In this document: positions 35,495 to 42,747 of the stretch, one piece after another
Layout of the letters: every line of letters begins with the position of its first letter
How positions within the stretch are numbered: position 1 is the stretch's first letter
Source of the DNA: Rhodanobacter sp. DHB23
Lineage (GTDB): Bacteria > Pseudomonadota > Gammaproteobacteria > Xanthomonadales > Rhodanobacteraceae
Reading direction: 5' to 3'
NCBI RefSeq assembly: GCF_014842975.1
Contig: NZ_JACYXK010000011.1
Coordinates: 1-45,301 of the forward strand
DNA length: 45,301 bases
The notes under the pieces: generated by a model
The model's database searches: none
What the model saw: only the letters and a program-made list of their open reading frames with translations
What the model was told of the DNA's origin: nothing
Program-made: the position numbers and the translations under genes

Positions 35495-36742
35495 ATGGCA
35501 GCACCAGCCGTACTTCCCCCGATGCCCGCCGCGCCCAGCACGCCCAGCGCACCGGTCCCTATGCCGGGCAGTGATGCGCAGGGCACGGCGTTTGGCCAGC
35601 AACTGCAGGCCATGCGTTATCCCTCATCCGGCGGTGCATCGTCGTCCGGGGCATCGAATACGCCGCCAGCGGCGAGCAAACAAGGCAATCCACCCTCCAC
35701 GGCGGCGAAGCCCGCGCAGGAGTCGCACATGGCAACGGTAGGCCCGGCGTCTGCAACGCCAGCGGCGGGCGCGGCGCCGGCAAGCGCGTCGTCCAAGGCG
35801 AATGCCGCCGCGAACGGACAGGCGGCGGATGCCGCGCTGGCCGATGCCACGTTGGCGGCGATGCCCCAGGGCACGCAGGACGGCGAGGGAACGGGCGACG
35901 TCGCACCGAAGGCGTCCGGGGCGAAAACCGGAACGACCGACGACGAAGGCGCGGCCTCGCTGGCGGGCGCCATGCTGGCCATGCTTGGCCAGGTGAACGG
36001 CAACACGGCGGGTGCGCAATCAGATGCGGACGACGGCGCGGTTTCGGCGGATGGATCGTCGTCGGGGCACGCCAGGGCGGCCATGCTGCAGCAGGCCCTG
36101 GGCGCGAACGGCCAGGCCGCGGCCACCGATGCCGCAACGGGCGCCACGGCGGGCCATGCCGCGGCACTCGCGGACTTTTCCAGCCTGTTCAATGCCGCAG
36201 GCGGCTCGTCGACGGGAACGGGCGACGACACGCAGAAGGGCAGCCCCGGGCTGGATGCGCTGGCCTTCGCCAGCGCTCCCCTGACGATGCAGGCGGCCAA
36301 TGTGCAGGCGCCGCCGCCGCAGTTGCAGATGTCGTCGCCGGCCGGCAGCGCCGGTTTCGCCGGCGAACTCGGCCAGCAGGTGATGTGGCTGGGCCAGCAA
36401 GGCATCCAGCAGGCGAAGATCCGCCTGAATCCGCAGGACCTGGGGTCGTTGGACGTGCATGTCACCGTGAACCAGAGCCGCATCGACGTGGTGTTCAGCG
36501 CGCAGCATCCGGCGGCCGTCACGGCTGTGCAGCAAAGCCTGCCGCAGCTCGACAGCATGCTGAGCCGCCATGGCCTCTCGCTGGGCCATGCCGAAGTGGG
36601 CCAGCAGGGCAACGGTGGGCATCCGCGTGGCGAGGGCGGCGGCGCGTCGGCCACTTCCGGCGACGAGGCCGGCGAAGTGCAGGGCGTGTCCCTGCCCGTC
36701 GCCATGACGAGCCGCATCGGCCTGCTCGACGCCTTCGCCTGA
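35495..36742 (+). CDS. fliK: FliK, hook-length control protein
   Basis: A 415-residue protein with a long disordered Ala/Gly/Ser/Thr-rich N-terminal ruler (about 1-285) and a compact C-terminal Flg_hook domain (VMWLGQQGIQQAKIRLNPQD, LGSLDVHVTVNQSRIDVVFS). FliK measures the hook and switches FlhB to filament-type export. I chose the ATG at 35495, preceded by AGAGGAGACC. It ends the fliE operon: the next gene is more than 500 bases away and has its own promoter. Confidence 0.94.
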   Translation: MAAPAVLPPMPAAPSTPSAPVPMPGSDAQGTAFGQQLQAMRYPSSGGASSSGASNTPPAASKQGNPPSTAAKPAQESHMATVGPASATPAAGAAPASASSKANAAANGQAADAALADATLAAMPQGTQDGEGTGDVAPKASGAKTGTTDDEGAASLAGAMLAMLGQVNGNTAGAQSDADDGAVSADGSSSGHARAAMLQQALGANGQAAATDAATGATAGHAAALADFSSLFNAAGGSSTGTGDDTQKGSPGLDALAFASAPLTMQAANVQAPPPQLQMSSPAGSAGFAGELGQQVMWLGQQGIQQAKIRLNPQDLGSLDVHVTVNQSRIDVVFSAQHPAAVTAVQQSLPQLDSMLSRHGLSLGHAEVGQQGNGGHPRGEGGGASATSGDEAGEVQGVSLPVAMTSRIGLLDAFA

Positions 36743-37220
36743 GAGCCTGCCCTGGGCCTCTTGATGCTGTGCGCAGGGGCATCGGCGGGGGCCGGGCGGG
36801 ACTGGCGGCAAAGTCGCTGGGCGATTGCCGCATCCGCCGCTCGCGGGGCTGAGCTGCGGCGTCCCGCACGTTGCGAGCCCGTCCAGGGTTTCAGCGGGTC
36901 GGGCAATGTCCTTACCTCTTGGCGGTCCCGGCGATCCGGGGCGCTCCCCTTCGCATGCTCCACACGCGGACGGAGAGAGACTGCAGCCTTTGGGCAGTCA
37001 CATCGCAGGGGATAGGGGGCGGTTGAACATCGGCGGGCATGCGCGGTGCAATCCGTGCTTCGCACGGCACCGGCGTCGACCTGGTGCCATCCACGCTGTC
37101 CGATGGCAGGTGTCGCCAACGCGACGCGGCGAAATCACGGCGTGCGTCAAGAAAGCGCCGTCGCTTCCGTTTTCCCTGCAGCGATGGCCACGAACGAGCC
37201 ATGGTGAGGGATAACATGCA
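36743..37220. other. long unexplained spacer between fliK and fliL
   Basis: Nearly 480 bases without a recognisable gene, unusual in an otherwise gapless cluster. It starts with the same 14 bases, CTGAGAGCCTGCCC, that surround the flgI stop codon. A short stem CCGTGC-TTC-GCACGG lies around 37060. Several open frames exist in both directions but none looks like a protein I know. It may be the remnant of an inserted repeat element or carry a transcript end; I see no clear terminator. Confidence 0.5.
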
Positions 37221-37235
37221 TGGCACGCGGATTGC
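37221..37235 (+). promoter_or_regulatory. sigma-54 promoter of the fliL operon
   Basis: Reads TGGCACGCGGATTGC, a perfect sigma-54 promoter. The fliL ATG is 61 bases downstream of the -12 box. It should drive fliLMNOPQR and flhBA. Confidence 0.9.
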
Positions 37236-37295
37236 TTCCACTCCGCAGGCGCGCCGATGCGCGCATCCCCAACAATCGAATGCATCGAGGTTTCC

Positions 37296-37775
37296 ATGGC
37301 CGACGAAGAACAGGCAGCGCCAGCATCGGCGCCACGCAAGTCGAAACTCCTGGTGGTGATCGGCGCGGTGGCCGTGCTGGCGTTGGCTGGCGGTGGCTAT
37401 TTCTGGCACATGGAGAGCGCCGCCCGTGCGCAGGCCTCCGCCGAGGCGGCCTCCAAGATCGATCTGTACCTGCCGCTGGATCCGCCCTTCGTGGTGAACT
37501 TCAAGGACGGCGACTCGCTGCGCTACCTGCAGGTGGCGGTGACGCTGATGTCGCACGACCAGAAGGCGCTCGATGCGGCGAAGGACGCCAGCCCGGTGGT
37601 CCGTGACGCGCTGGTGTCGCTGTTCAGCAACCAGGATTTCTCGGTCATCAGCAGCGCCGACGGGCGCCGCAAGTTGCAGGACCAGGCGCTGGCGACCGTG
37701 CAGAAGATCGTCAAGGAACGCACCGGCAAGCCCGGCATCGATGCCTTGTACTTCACCAGCTTCGTGATGCAGTAA
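37296..37775 (+). CDS. fliL: FliL, stator-associated membrane protein
   Basis: A 159-residue protein with a short cytoplasmic Ala/Pro/Lys-rich N-terminus, one membrane segment (LLVVIGAVAVLALAGGGYFW, about residues 18-37) and a periplasmic domain with YLPLDPPFVVNFKDGDSLRY and the terminal GIDALYFTSFVMQ. FliL forms rings around the stators and supports torque. I chose the ATG at 37296 (GAGG upstream); a start at 37257 would lie only about 10 bases after the predicted transcription start. Confidence 0.95.
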   Translation: MADEEQAAPASAPRKSKLLVVIGAVAVLALAGGGYFWHMESAARAQASAEAASKIDLYLPLDPPFVVNFKDGDSLRYLQVAVTLMSHDQKALDAAKDASPVVRDALVSLFSNQDFSVISSADGRRKLQDQALATVQKIVKERTGKPGIDALYFTSFVMQ

Positions 37776-37786
37776 GGATCGCGCCC

Positions 37787-38803
37787 ATGAGCGACCTGCT
37801 TTCACAGGACGAAATCGACGCGCTGCTCGACGGCGTGACCGATGGCGCGGTGGAAACCGGCAGCGACCAGCCGCTGCCGCGCGATGCGGTGCTGTCCTAC
37901 GACTTCACCCAGCAGGATCGCATCGTGCGCGGTCGCCTGCCCACGCTGGAAATGGTCAACGACCGCTTCGCCCGCTACTTCCGCACCGGCGTGTTCAACG
38001 TGCTGCGCAAGACCGCCGAGGTGTCGGTGCTGGGCGTGAAGATGGTGAAGTTCGCCGAATACGTGCACGGCCTGGTGGTGCCCACCAACCTCAACCTGGT
38101 GAAGATCAAGCCGCTGCGAGGCACCGCGCTGGTGGTGTTCGAGCCGAGGCTGGTGTTCAGCGTGATCGACAACTTCTTCGGTGGCGACGGCCGCTTCCAT
38201 GCGCGCATCGAAGGGCGCGACTTCACCGCCACCGAGAACCGCGTGATCCAGATCCTGCTGGGCGAGCTGTTCACGGCGATGGTCGAGGCCTGGGCGCCGG
38301 TGCTGGGCCTGTCGTTCGAATACCAGAACTCGGAGATCAACCCGCAGTTCGCCAACATCGTCAGCCCGACCGAGACGGTGGTGGTCTCGCGCTTCCACGT
38401 CGAGCTCGACGGCGGCGGCGGCGAGATCCACCTAACCCTGCCGTACGCGATGATCGAGCCGATCCGCACCCTGCTCGACGCCGGCGTGCAGAGCGACCGC
38501 GTCGACCGCGACGACCGCTGGGCGGAGCTGCTGCGCGACGAGGTGCTCGACGCCGAGGTACCGCTGAGCTCGCAACTGCTCGACCTCGAGATCACGGTGG
38601 GCGACTTCCTGCGCCTGCGTCCCGGCGACGTGATCCCGGTCCAGCTGCCCGAGTTGGTCACCGTGTACGCCGAGGACGTGCCGCTGTTCCGCGGCCGCTA
38701 CGGCCAGTCCGGCGGCCGCAATGCCATCCGCTTCCAAACCCAGGTCGGGCGACGCGAAATGCGTAGCGCCGGCGAGCAGACCAGCAGAGAAGAAACCGCA
38801 TGA
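37787..38803 (+). CDS. fliM: FliM, motor switch protein
   Basis: A 338-residue C-ring protein. The N-terminal CheY-P-binding segment LLSQDEIDALLDGV is at residues 4-17. The middle CheC-like domain includes GRLPTLEMVNDRFARYF and LEMVN-type motifs, and the C-terminal SpoA domain includes LEITVGDFLRLRPGDVIPVQ. It receives the chemotaxis signal and reverses rotation. It overlaps fliN by four bases (ATGA). Confidence 0.97.
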   Translation: MSDLLSQDEIDALLDGVTDGAVETGSDQPLPRDAVLSYDFTQQDRIVRGRLPTLEMVNDRFARYFRTGVFNVLRKTAEVSVLGVKMVKFAEYVHGLVVPTNLNLVKIKPLRGTALVVFEPRLVFSVIDNFFGGDGRFHARIEGRDFTATENRVIQILLGELFTAMVEAWAPVLGLSFEYQNSEINPQFANIVSPTETVVVSRFHVELDGGGGEIHLTLPYAMIEPIRTLLDAGVQSDRVDRDDRWAELLRDEVLDAEVPLSSQLLDLEITVGDFLRLRPGDVIPVQLPELVTVYAEDVPLFRGRYGQSGGRNAIRFQTQVGRREMRSAGEQTSREETA

Positions 38804-39147
38804 ACCAGTCCAATGAAACCGTGGCCGACGACGCCGGCGAGCCGGTCCAGTTCGACGCGCTGCGCGGCGGCCCCGCCGGCAATGGCGAAGTCAACCTCGA
38901 CATGATCCTGGACGTGCCGGTGACCCTGGCGATGGAGGTCGGGCGCACCCGCATCAGCATCCGCAACCTGCTGCAGCTCAACCAGGGTTCTGTGGTGGAA
39001 CTGGACCGTGCCGCCGGCGAGCCGCTGGACGTGTTCGTCAACGGCACCCTGGTCGCGCACGGCGAGGTGGTGGTCATCAACGAGAAGTTCGGCATCCGCC
39101 TTACCGACGTGATCAGCCCCGCCGAGCGCGTGCGCAAGTTGCGGTGA
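38800..39147 (+). CDS. fliN: FliN, C-ring protein
   Basis: A 115-residue SpoA-domain protein: [20 protein letters not shown], then [20 protein letters not shown] and [20 protein letters not shown], which is the family core. It builds the lower C ring with FliM and docks FliH during export. Overlaps both fliM and fliO by four bases. Confidence 0.97.
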   Translation: MNQSNETVADDAGEPVQFDALRGGPAGNGEVNLDMILDVPVTLAMEVGRTRISIRNLLQLNQGSVVELDRAAGEPLDVFVNGTLVAHGEVVVINEKFGIRLTDVISPAERVRKLR

Positions 39148-39560
39148 CCGGGATCGTGGCCGGGTTATCGACAATCGGGAACGGCTTCGCCGCGCTGGCG
39201 CCGGCCGCGTTGCCGGCGGCGGACGTCGACGTGGGCGGCGAATTGCTGCGCGTGCTGCTCAGCCTGGTGGCGGTGGTGGCGCTGATCTTCGTGGCGGGCT
39301 GGTTGAGCCGGCGCCTGCAGGCGCGCAGCCGGCCCGGCGGCCGGCGCATCCGCTGCGTGGAGACGATGGCGGTGGGCGCGCGCGACCGCGTGCTGCTGCT
39401 CGACGCCGACGGCAAGCGCCTGCTGGTGGGCGTGGGCCCGGGCGGCATGCGCACCCTGCACGTCTACGAGGGCGCGGCGCCGGTCGAGGCCGACCCGCCG
39501 GCGCTGCCGGCGGTTCCCGACATCGCGCAGTTGCTGTCGCGCTGGAAGGGCAAGTCGTGA
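39144..39560 (+). CDS. fliO: FliO, export-gate assembly factor
   Basis: A 138-residue membrane protein with a single strong hydrophobic segment ([20 protein letters not shown], about residues 34-53) and a basic, FliO-type cytoplasmic part ([20 protein letters not shown]). It helps FliP assemble. The start is a GTG overlapping the fliN stop. FliO sequences vary widely, but position and topology are clear. Confidence 0.9.
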   Translation: MTGIVAGLSTIGNGFAALAPAALPAADVDVGGELLRVLLSLVAVVALIFVAGWLSRRLQARSRPGGRRIRCVETMAVGARDRVLLLDADGKRLLVGVGPGGMRTLHVYEGAAPVEADPPALPAVPDIAQLLSRWKGKS

Positions 39561-40387
39561 GCGCCGGTCGCCTGTCCTGCACGCGCTGGCTGCTCGCGCT
39601 CGTCCTGCTGCTGTTGCCGCTGTGCGCAGCGGCCGCGCCGCAGGCGGTGCATGGCGCCGCATCCGCGCCGGCGTTGACGATGCCGGCCAGCCCGCCGGGC
39701 CTGGGCAACACGGGCCTGCCCGTGCTGAGCGTGCGCGAGGCGCCGGACGGCACCAGGAACTGGACGCTGTCCCTGCAGATGCTGGCACTGCTCACGGTGC
39801 TGACCATGCTGCCGGCGATCGTGCTGATGATGACGTCGTTCACCCGCATCATCATCGTGCTGAGCTTCCTGCGGCAGGCGCTGGGCACGCAGTCCACGCC
39901 GCCCAACCAGGTGCTGCTGGGACTGGCGCTGTTCCTCACCCTGTTCGTGATGTCGCCGGTGTTGAACCGCGCCTACGACGACGGCGTGAAGCCGTACATG
40001 AGCGGCCAGATGAGCGCCGAGCAGGCGCTGCCCGCGGCGACCGCGCCGTTCAAGCGCTTCATGCTCGACCAGACCCGCGAGGCGGACCTTTCGCTGTTCA
40101 CCAAGCTTTCCGGCGCGCAGCCCTACGCCAGCAAGGCCGACGTGCCGTTCACGGTGGCGATGCCGGCCTTCCTCACCTCGGAACTGAAGACCGCGTTCCA
40201 GATGGGCTTCCTGCTGTTCATCCCCTTCCTCATCATCGACCTGGTGGTGGCCAGCGTGCTGATGTCGATGGGCATGATGATGTTGTCGCCGACGATCATC
40301 TCGCTGCCGTTCAAGATCATGCTGTTCGTGCTGGTGGATGGGTGGACGCTGCTGCTGGGCACGCTGGCGGGGAGCTTCTACACATGA
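39557..40387 (+). CDS. fliP: FliP, export-gate protein
   Basis: A 276-residue polytopic protein with an N-terminal signal peptide ([16 protein letters not shown]), the core motif [20 protein letters not shown] and the C-terminal membrane segments ([20 protein letters not shown], then [20 protein letters not shown]). It forms the export channel with FliQ and FliR. The start is a GTG overlapping the fliO stop. Confidence 0.97.
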   Translation: MSAGRLSCTRWLLALVLLLLPLCAAAAPQAVHGAASAPALTMPASPPGLGNTGLPVLSVREAPDGTRNWTLSLQMLALLTVLTMLPAIVLMMTSFTRIIIVLSFLRQALGTQSTPPNQVLLGLALFLTLFVMSPVLNRAYDDGVKPYMSGQMSAEQALPAATAPFKRFMLDQTREADLSLFTKLSGAQPYASKADVPFTVAMPAFLTSELKTAFQMGFLLFIPFLIIDLVVASVLMSMGMMMLSPTIISLPFKIMLFVLVDGWTLLLGTLAGSFYT

Positions 40388-40551
40388 GCGCCGCCACACA
40401 CATCACTCCCCTCTCCCGCTTGCGGGAGAGGGGTTGGGGGAGAGGGGCTTTTGCCGTCGCCGAAGGGTTTCATGGAAAGCAGTCGTGCATCGTGCGCGCC
40501 GGAAGCCGCGGCATGACGGCTTGTCACGTGCGGAAAGGGCTGCGCCGATGA
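40384..40551 (+). CDS. short coupling frame between fliP and fliQ
   Basis: A 55-codon open frame starts on an ATGA overlap with the fliP stop and ends on an ATGA overlap with the fliQ start. It reads through a GC-rich hairpin repeat (coded part [13 protein letters not shown]) and has no recognisable domain. I do not think it encodes a functional protein. It may keep ribosomes moving from fliP to fliQ, or be a chance frame. Confidence 0.3.
   Translation: MSAATHITPLSRLRERGWGRGAFAVAEGFHGKQSCIVRAGSRGMTACHVRKGLRR
40406..40447. repeat. GC-rich hairpin repeat between fliP and fliQ (copy B)
   Basis: A perfect 12-bp stem, CCCCTCTCCCGC (40408-40419) with its complement at 40422-40433, is followed by a purine-rich tail TTGGGGGAGAGGGG. 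It is related to the repeat at 11020-11062. Repeats of this type occur in many proteobacterial genomes (general knowledge). Confidence 0.8.
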
Positions 40552-40817
40552 CGCCCGAGTCCATCATGGGGATCGGCCAGCACGCGCTGTACGTGGCGAT
40601 GCTGGTGGCCGCGCCCTTGCTGCTCACGGCGCTGCTGGTGGGCCTGCTGATCGGCGTGGTGCAGGCGGCCACGCAGATCAACGAGATGACGCTTTCCTTC
40701 ATCCCCAAGCTGATCGCGATGGCGCTGGTGATGCTGATCGCCGGGCCGTGGATGCTGCACCTGCTGGTGCAGTACACCACGCAGGTGATCGAGAGCCTGG
40801 CCGGGGTGGTGCGGTGA
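40548..40817 (+). CDS. fliQ: FliQ, export-gate protein
   Basis: An 89-residue protein with two membrane helices (about residues 16-36 and 52-72) and the motif GVVQAATQINEMTLSFIPKL, as in all FliQ proteins. Four copies form part of the export gate. It is separated from fliP by 160 bases, although most neighbouring junctions overlap. I chose the ATG at 40548; no other start gives the normal family length of about 89. Confidence 0.96.
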   Translation: MTPESIMGIGQHALYVAMLVAAPLLLTALLVGLLIGVVQAATQINEMTLSFIPKLIAMALVMLIAGPWMLHLLVQYTTQVIESLAGVVR

Positions 40818-41581
40818 CGACGCTGGACGTGGCCCTGCTGCTGCCGTGGCTGGGCCGCTTCCTGTGGGCGCTGGCGCGCGTGGGCGGGCTGTTCCTGCTG
40901 GCGCCGGTGTTCAGTTCCTCGGCGATGCTGCCGCGCGTGCGGCTGAGCCTGGCGCTGATGCTTGCCGCGATCCTGGCGCCGCTCGCGCCCGCCACGGTGG
41001 AGGTGGTCGGCATCGCCGGGGTGGTCACGCTGGCGGGACAGGTGGTGATCGGCGCGACGGTGGGGTTCGTGCTGAAGCTGGTGTTCGGCGCGGTGCAGTT
41101 CGGCGGCGACCTGGTGGGGCAGAGCATGAGCCTGAGCTTTGCCCAGGACGTCGATCCGCAGGCCGGCGGCAGCACCGGCGTGCTGGGCCAGTTCTACCTG
41201 ACCCTGGCGAGCCTGATCTTCCTGGCGATGGACGGCCACCTGCAACTGATCGCCTTGCTCGCCGGCAGCTTCCATGGTGCGTCGTCCGCATCGATGATCG
41301 ACGCCGGCGGCCTGCACGCGGTGCTGGCCTTCGGCACGCAGCTGTTCGGCGGCGCGGTGCGCGTGGCGCTGCCGGCGATGACCTCGCTGCTGGTGGTGAA
41401 CATCGGCTTCGCCGCGATCAGCCGCGCCGCGCCGGCGATGAACCTGTTCGCGGTGGGTTTCCCGATCACGGTGACGCTGGGCTTCGTCGCCCTGTGGCTT
41501 TCGCTGCGCAGCCTGCCCGGTGCGTTCGAGGCCCTGCAGGCCGATGCATGGGAGCTGATGCGGCAACTCCTGGGCTCGTGA
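40814..41581 (+). CDS. fliR: FliR, export-gate protein
   Basis: A 255-residue polytopic protein. Motifs include LFLLAPVFSSSAMLPRVRLS, GQSMSLSFAQDVDPQAGG and the C-terminal GFPITVTLGFVALWLSLRSL. FliR completes the FliPQR gate. The start is a GTG overlapping the fliQ stop; an upstream ATG in frame lies inside fliQ. Confidence 0.96.
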   Translation: MTTLDVALLLPWLGRFLWALARVGGLFLLAPVFSSSAMLPRVRLSLALMLAAILAPLAPATVEVVGIAGVVTLAGQVVIGATVGFVLKLVFGAVQFGGDLVGQSMSLSFAQDVDPQAGGSTGVLGQFYLTLASLIFLAMDGHLQLIALLAGSFHGASSASMIDAGGLHAVLAFGTQLFGGAVRVALPAMTSLLVVNIGFAAISRAAPAMNLFAVGFPITVTLGFVALWLSLRSLPGAFEALQADAWELMRQLLGS

Positions 41582-41595
41582 GCGGGAGCTGAGCA

Positions 41596-42729
41596 GTGGC
41601 CGACGACAGCGACCAGGAAAAAACCGAACAGCCGACAGAAAAGCGGCTCAAGGAATCGCGCGAAAAGGGCGACGTACCGCGATCGCGCGACCTTTCCGGC
41701 GCGGCGGTGGTGATGGCCGGCGTGGCGGCGTTGATGGCCGGCGGCGAACGCTCGTTCGAGCATGCGCAGCGCATTTTTTCCCTGGGCCTGGGCTATTCGC
41801 GCGAGGCCCTGTTCTCCGACGCGCTGCCCCAGCGCACGCTGGGCGCGGCGCTGCACGAAGCGCTGTCGCTGTTCGCGCCGGTGGCGCTGGCCACGCTGGT
41901 GGCGGCGCTGCTCGCACCCACCCTGCTGGGCGGGATCAACTTCAGCGGCAAGGCGCTGGAACCGAAGTTCGAGCGGCTGAACCCGATCGAGGGGCTGGGC
42001 CGCATCTTCGCGATGCGCGGGCTGGTGGAACTGGGCAAGGCGCTGCTCAAGGTCATCTTCATCGGCGGTGTGCTCGCGCTGCTGCTGCGCCACTGGCAGG
42101 ACGCGCTGCAGACCACCGGGCGTGGTTCGGTGGCGGCCGGCATCACGCAGGCGATGGGCCTGATGGGGCAGGCGGCGTTGTGGTTCGGCGGCATCCTGGC
42201 GCTGATCGGCGGCATCGACGCGGTGTATCAGAAGTACGACCACGGCAAGCGGCTGCGCATGAGCCGGCAGGAGATCAAGGACGAGATGAAGGAGAGCGAA
42301 GGCAGCCCCGAGATCAGGGGCCGCATCCGTCAGGTGCAGATGGCGCAGGCGCGCCGCCGCATGATGCAGGAACTGCCCAAGGCCGACGTGGTGGTGGTCA
42401 ACCCCAGCCACTTCGCGGTGGCGCTGCGCTACGACGACGGCCGCATGGGCGCGCCGCGGGTGATCGCCAAGGGCGTGGACGTGCTGGCCATGCAGATCCG
42501 CCAGGTGGCGGCCAGCCACCGCATCCCGCTGGTCGAGGCGCCGCCGCTGGCACGAGCCTTGTATGCCACCACCAAACTGGATCAGGAGATCCCCGCCGCG
42601 CTGTACGTGGCGGTGGCCCAGGTACTCGTCTACGTCTACCAGCTCAAGCAGGCTGCGGCGCATGGCGAGGCGCCGCCGGCCGCACCGAACCCCGAGGTCG
42701 ATCCGGATCTCATGGGGCCTTATCGCTAA
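41596..42729 (+). CDS. flhB: FlhB, export-specificity switch protein
   Basis: A 377-residue protein: a charged N-terminus (EKTEQPTEKRLKESREKGDV), four membrane segments (about residues 33-205) and a cytoplasmic domain with the autocleavage site. The site reads NPSH (residues 269-272) where most FlhB proteins have NPTH; cleavage falls between N and P. The C-terminal motif AASHRIPLVEAPPLARALYA is intact. Cleavage, together with FliK, switches export from hook to filament proteins. It starts with GTG, preceded by GGGAG. Confidence 0.95.
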   Translation: MADDSDQEKTEQPTEKRLKESREKGDVPRSRDLSGAAVVMAGVAALMAGGERSFEHAQRIFSLGLGYSREALFSDALPQRTLGAALHEALSLFAPVALATLVAALLAPTLLGGINFSGKALEPKFERLNPIEGLGRIFAMRGLVELGKALLKVIFIGGVLALLLRHWQDALQTTGRGSVAAGITQAMGLMGQAALWFGGILALIGGIDAVYQKYDHGKRLRMSRQEIKDEMKESEGSPEIRGRIRQVQMAQARRRMMQELPKADVVVVNPSHFAVALRYDDGRMGAPRVIAKGVDVLAMQIRQVAASHRIPLVEAPPLARALYATTKLDQEIPAALYVAVAQVLVYVYQLKQAAAHGEAPPAAPNPEVDPDLMGPYR

Positions 42730-42747
42730 CAGGCACGAGTCAAATCC

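Noticed and set aside
36743-37220. A small protein gene in the fliK-fliL spacer
   Set aside because: Several short frames exist on both strands, but none has a ribosome site combined with a plausible protein composition.
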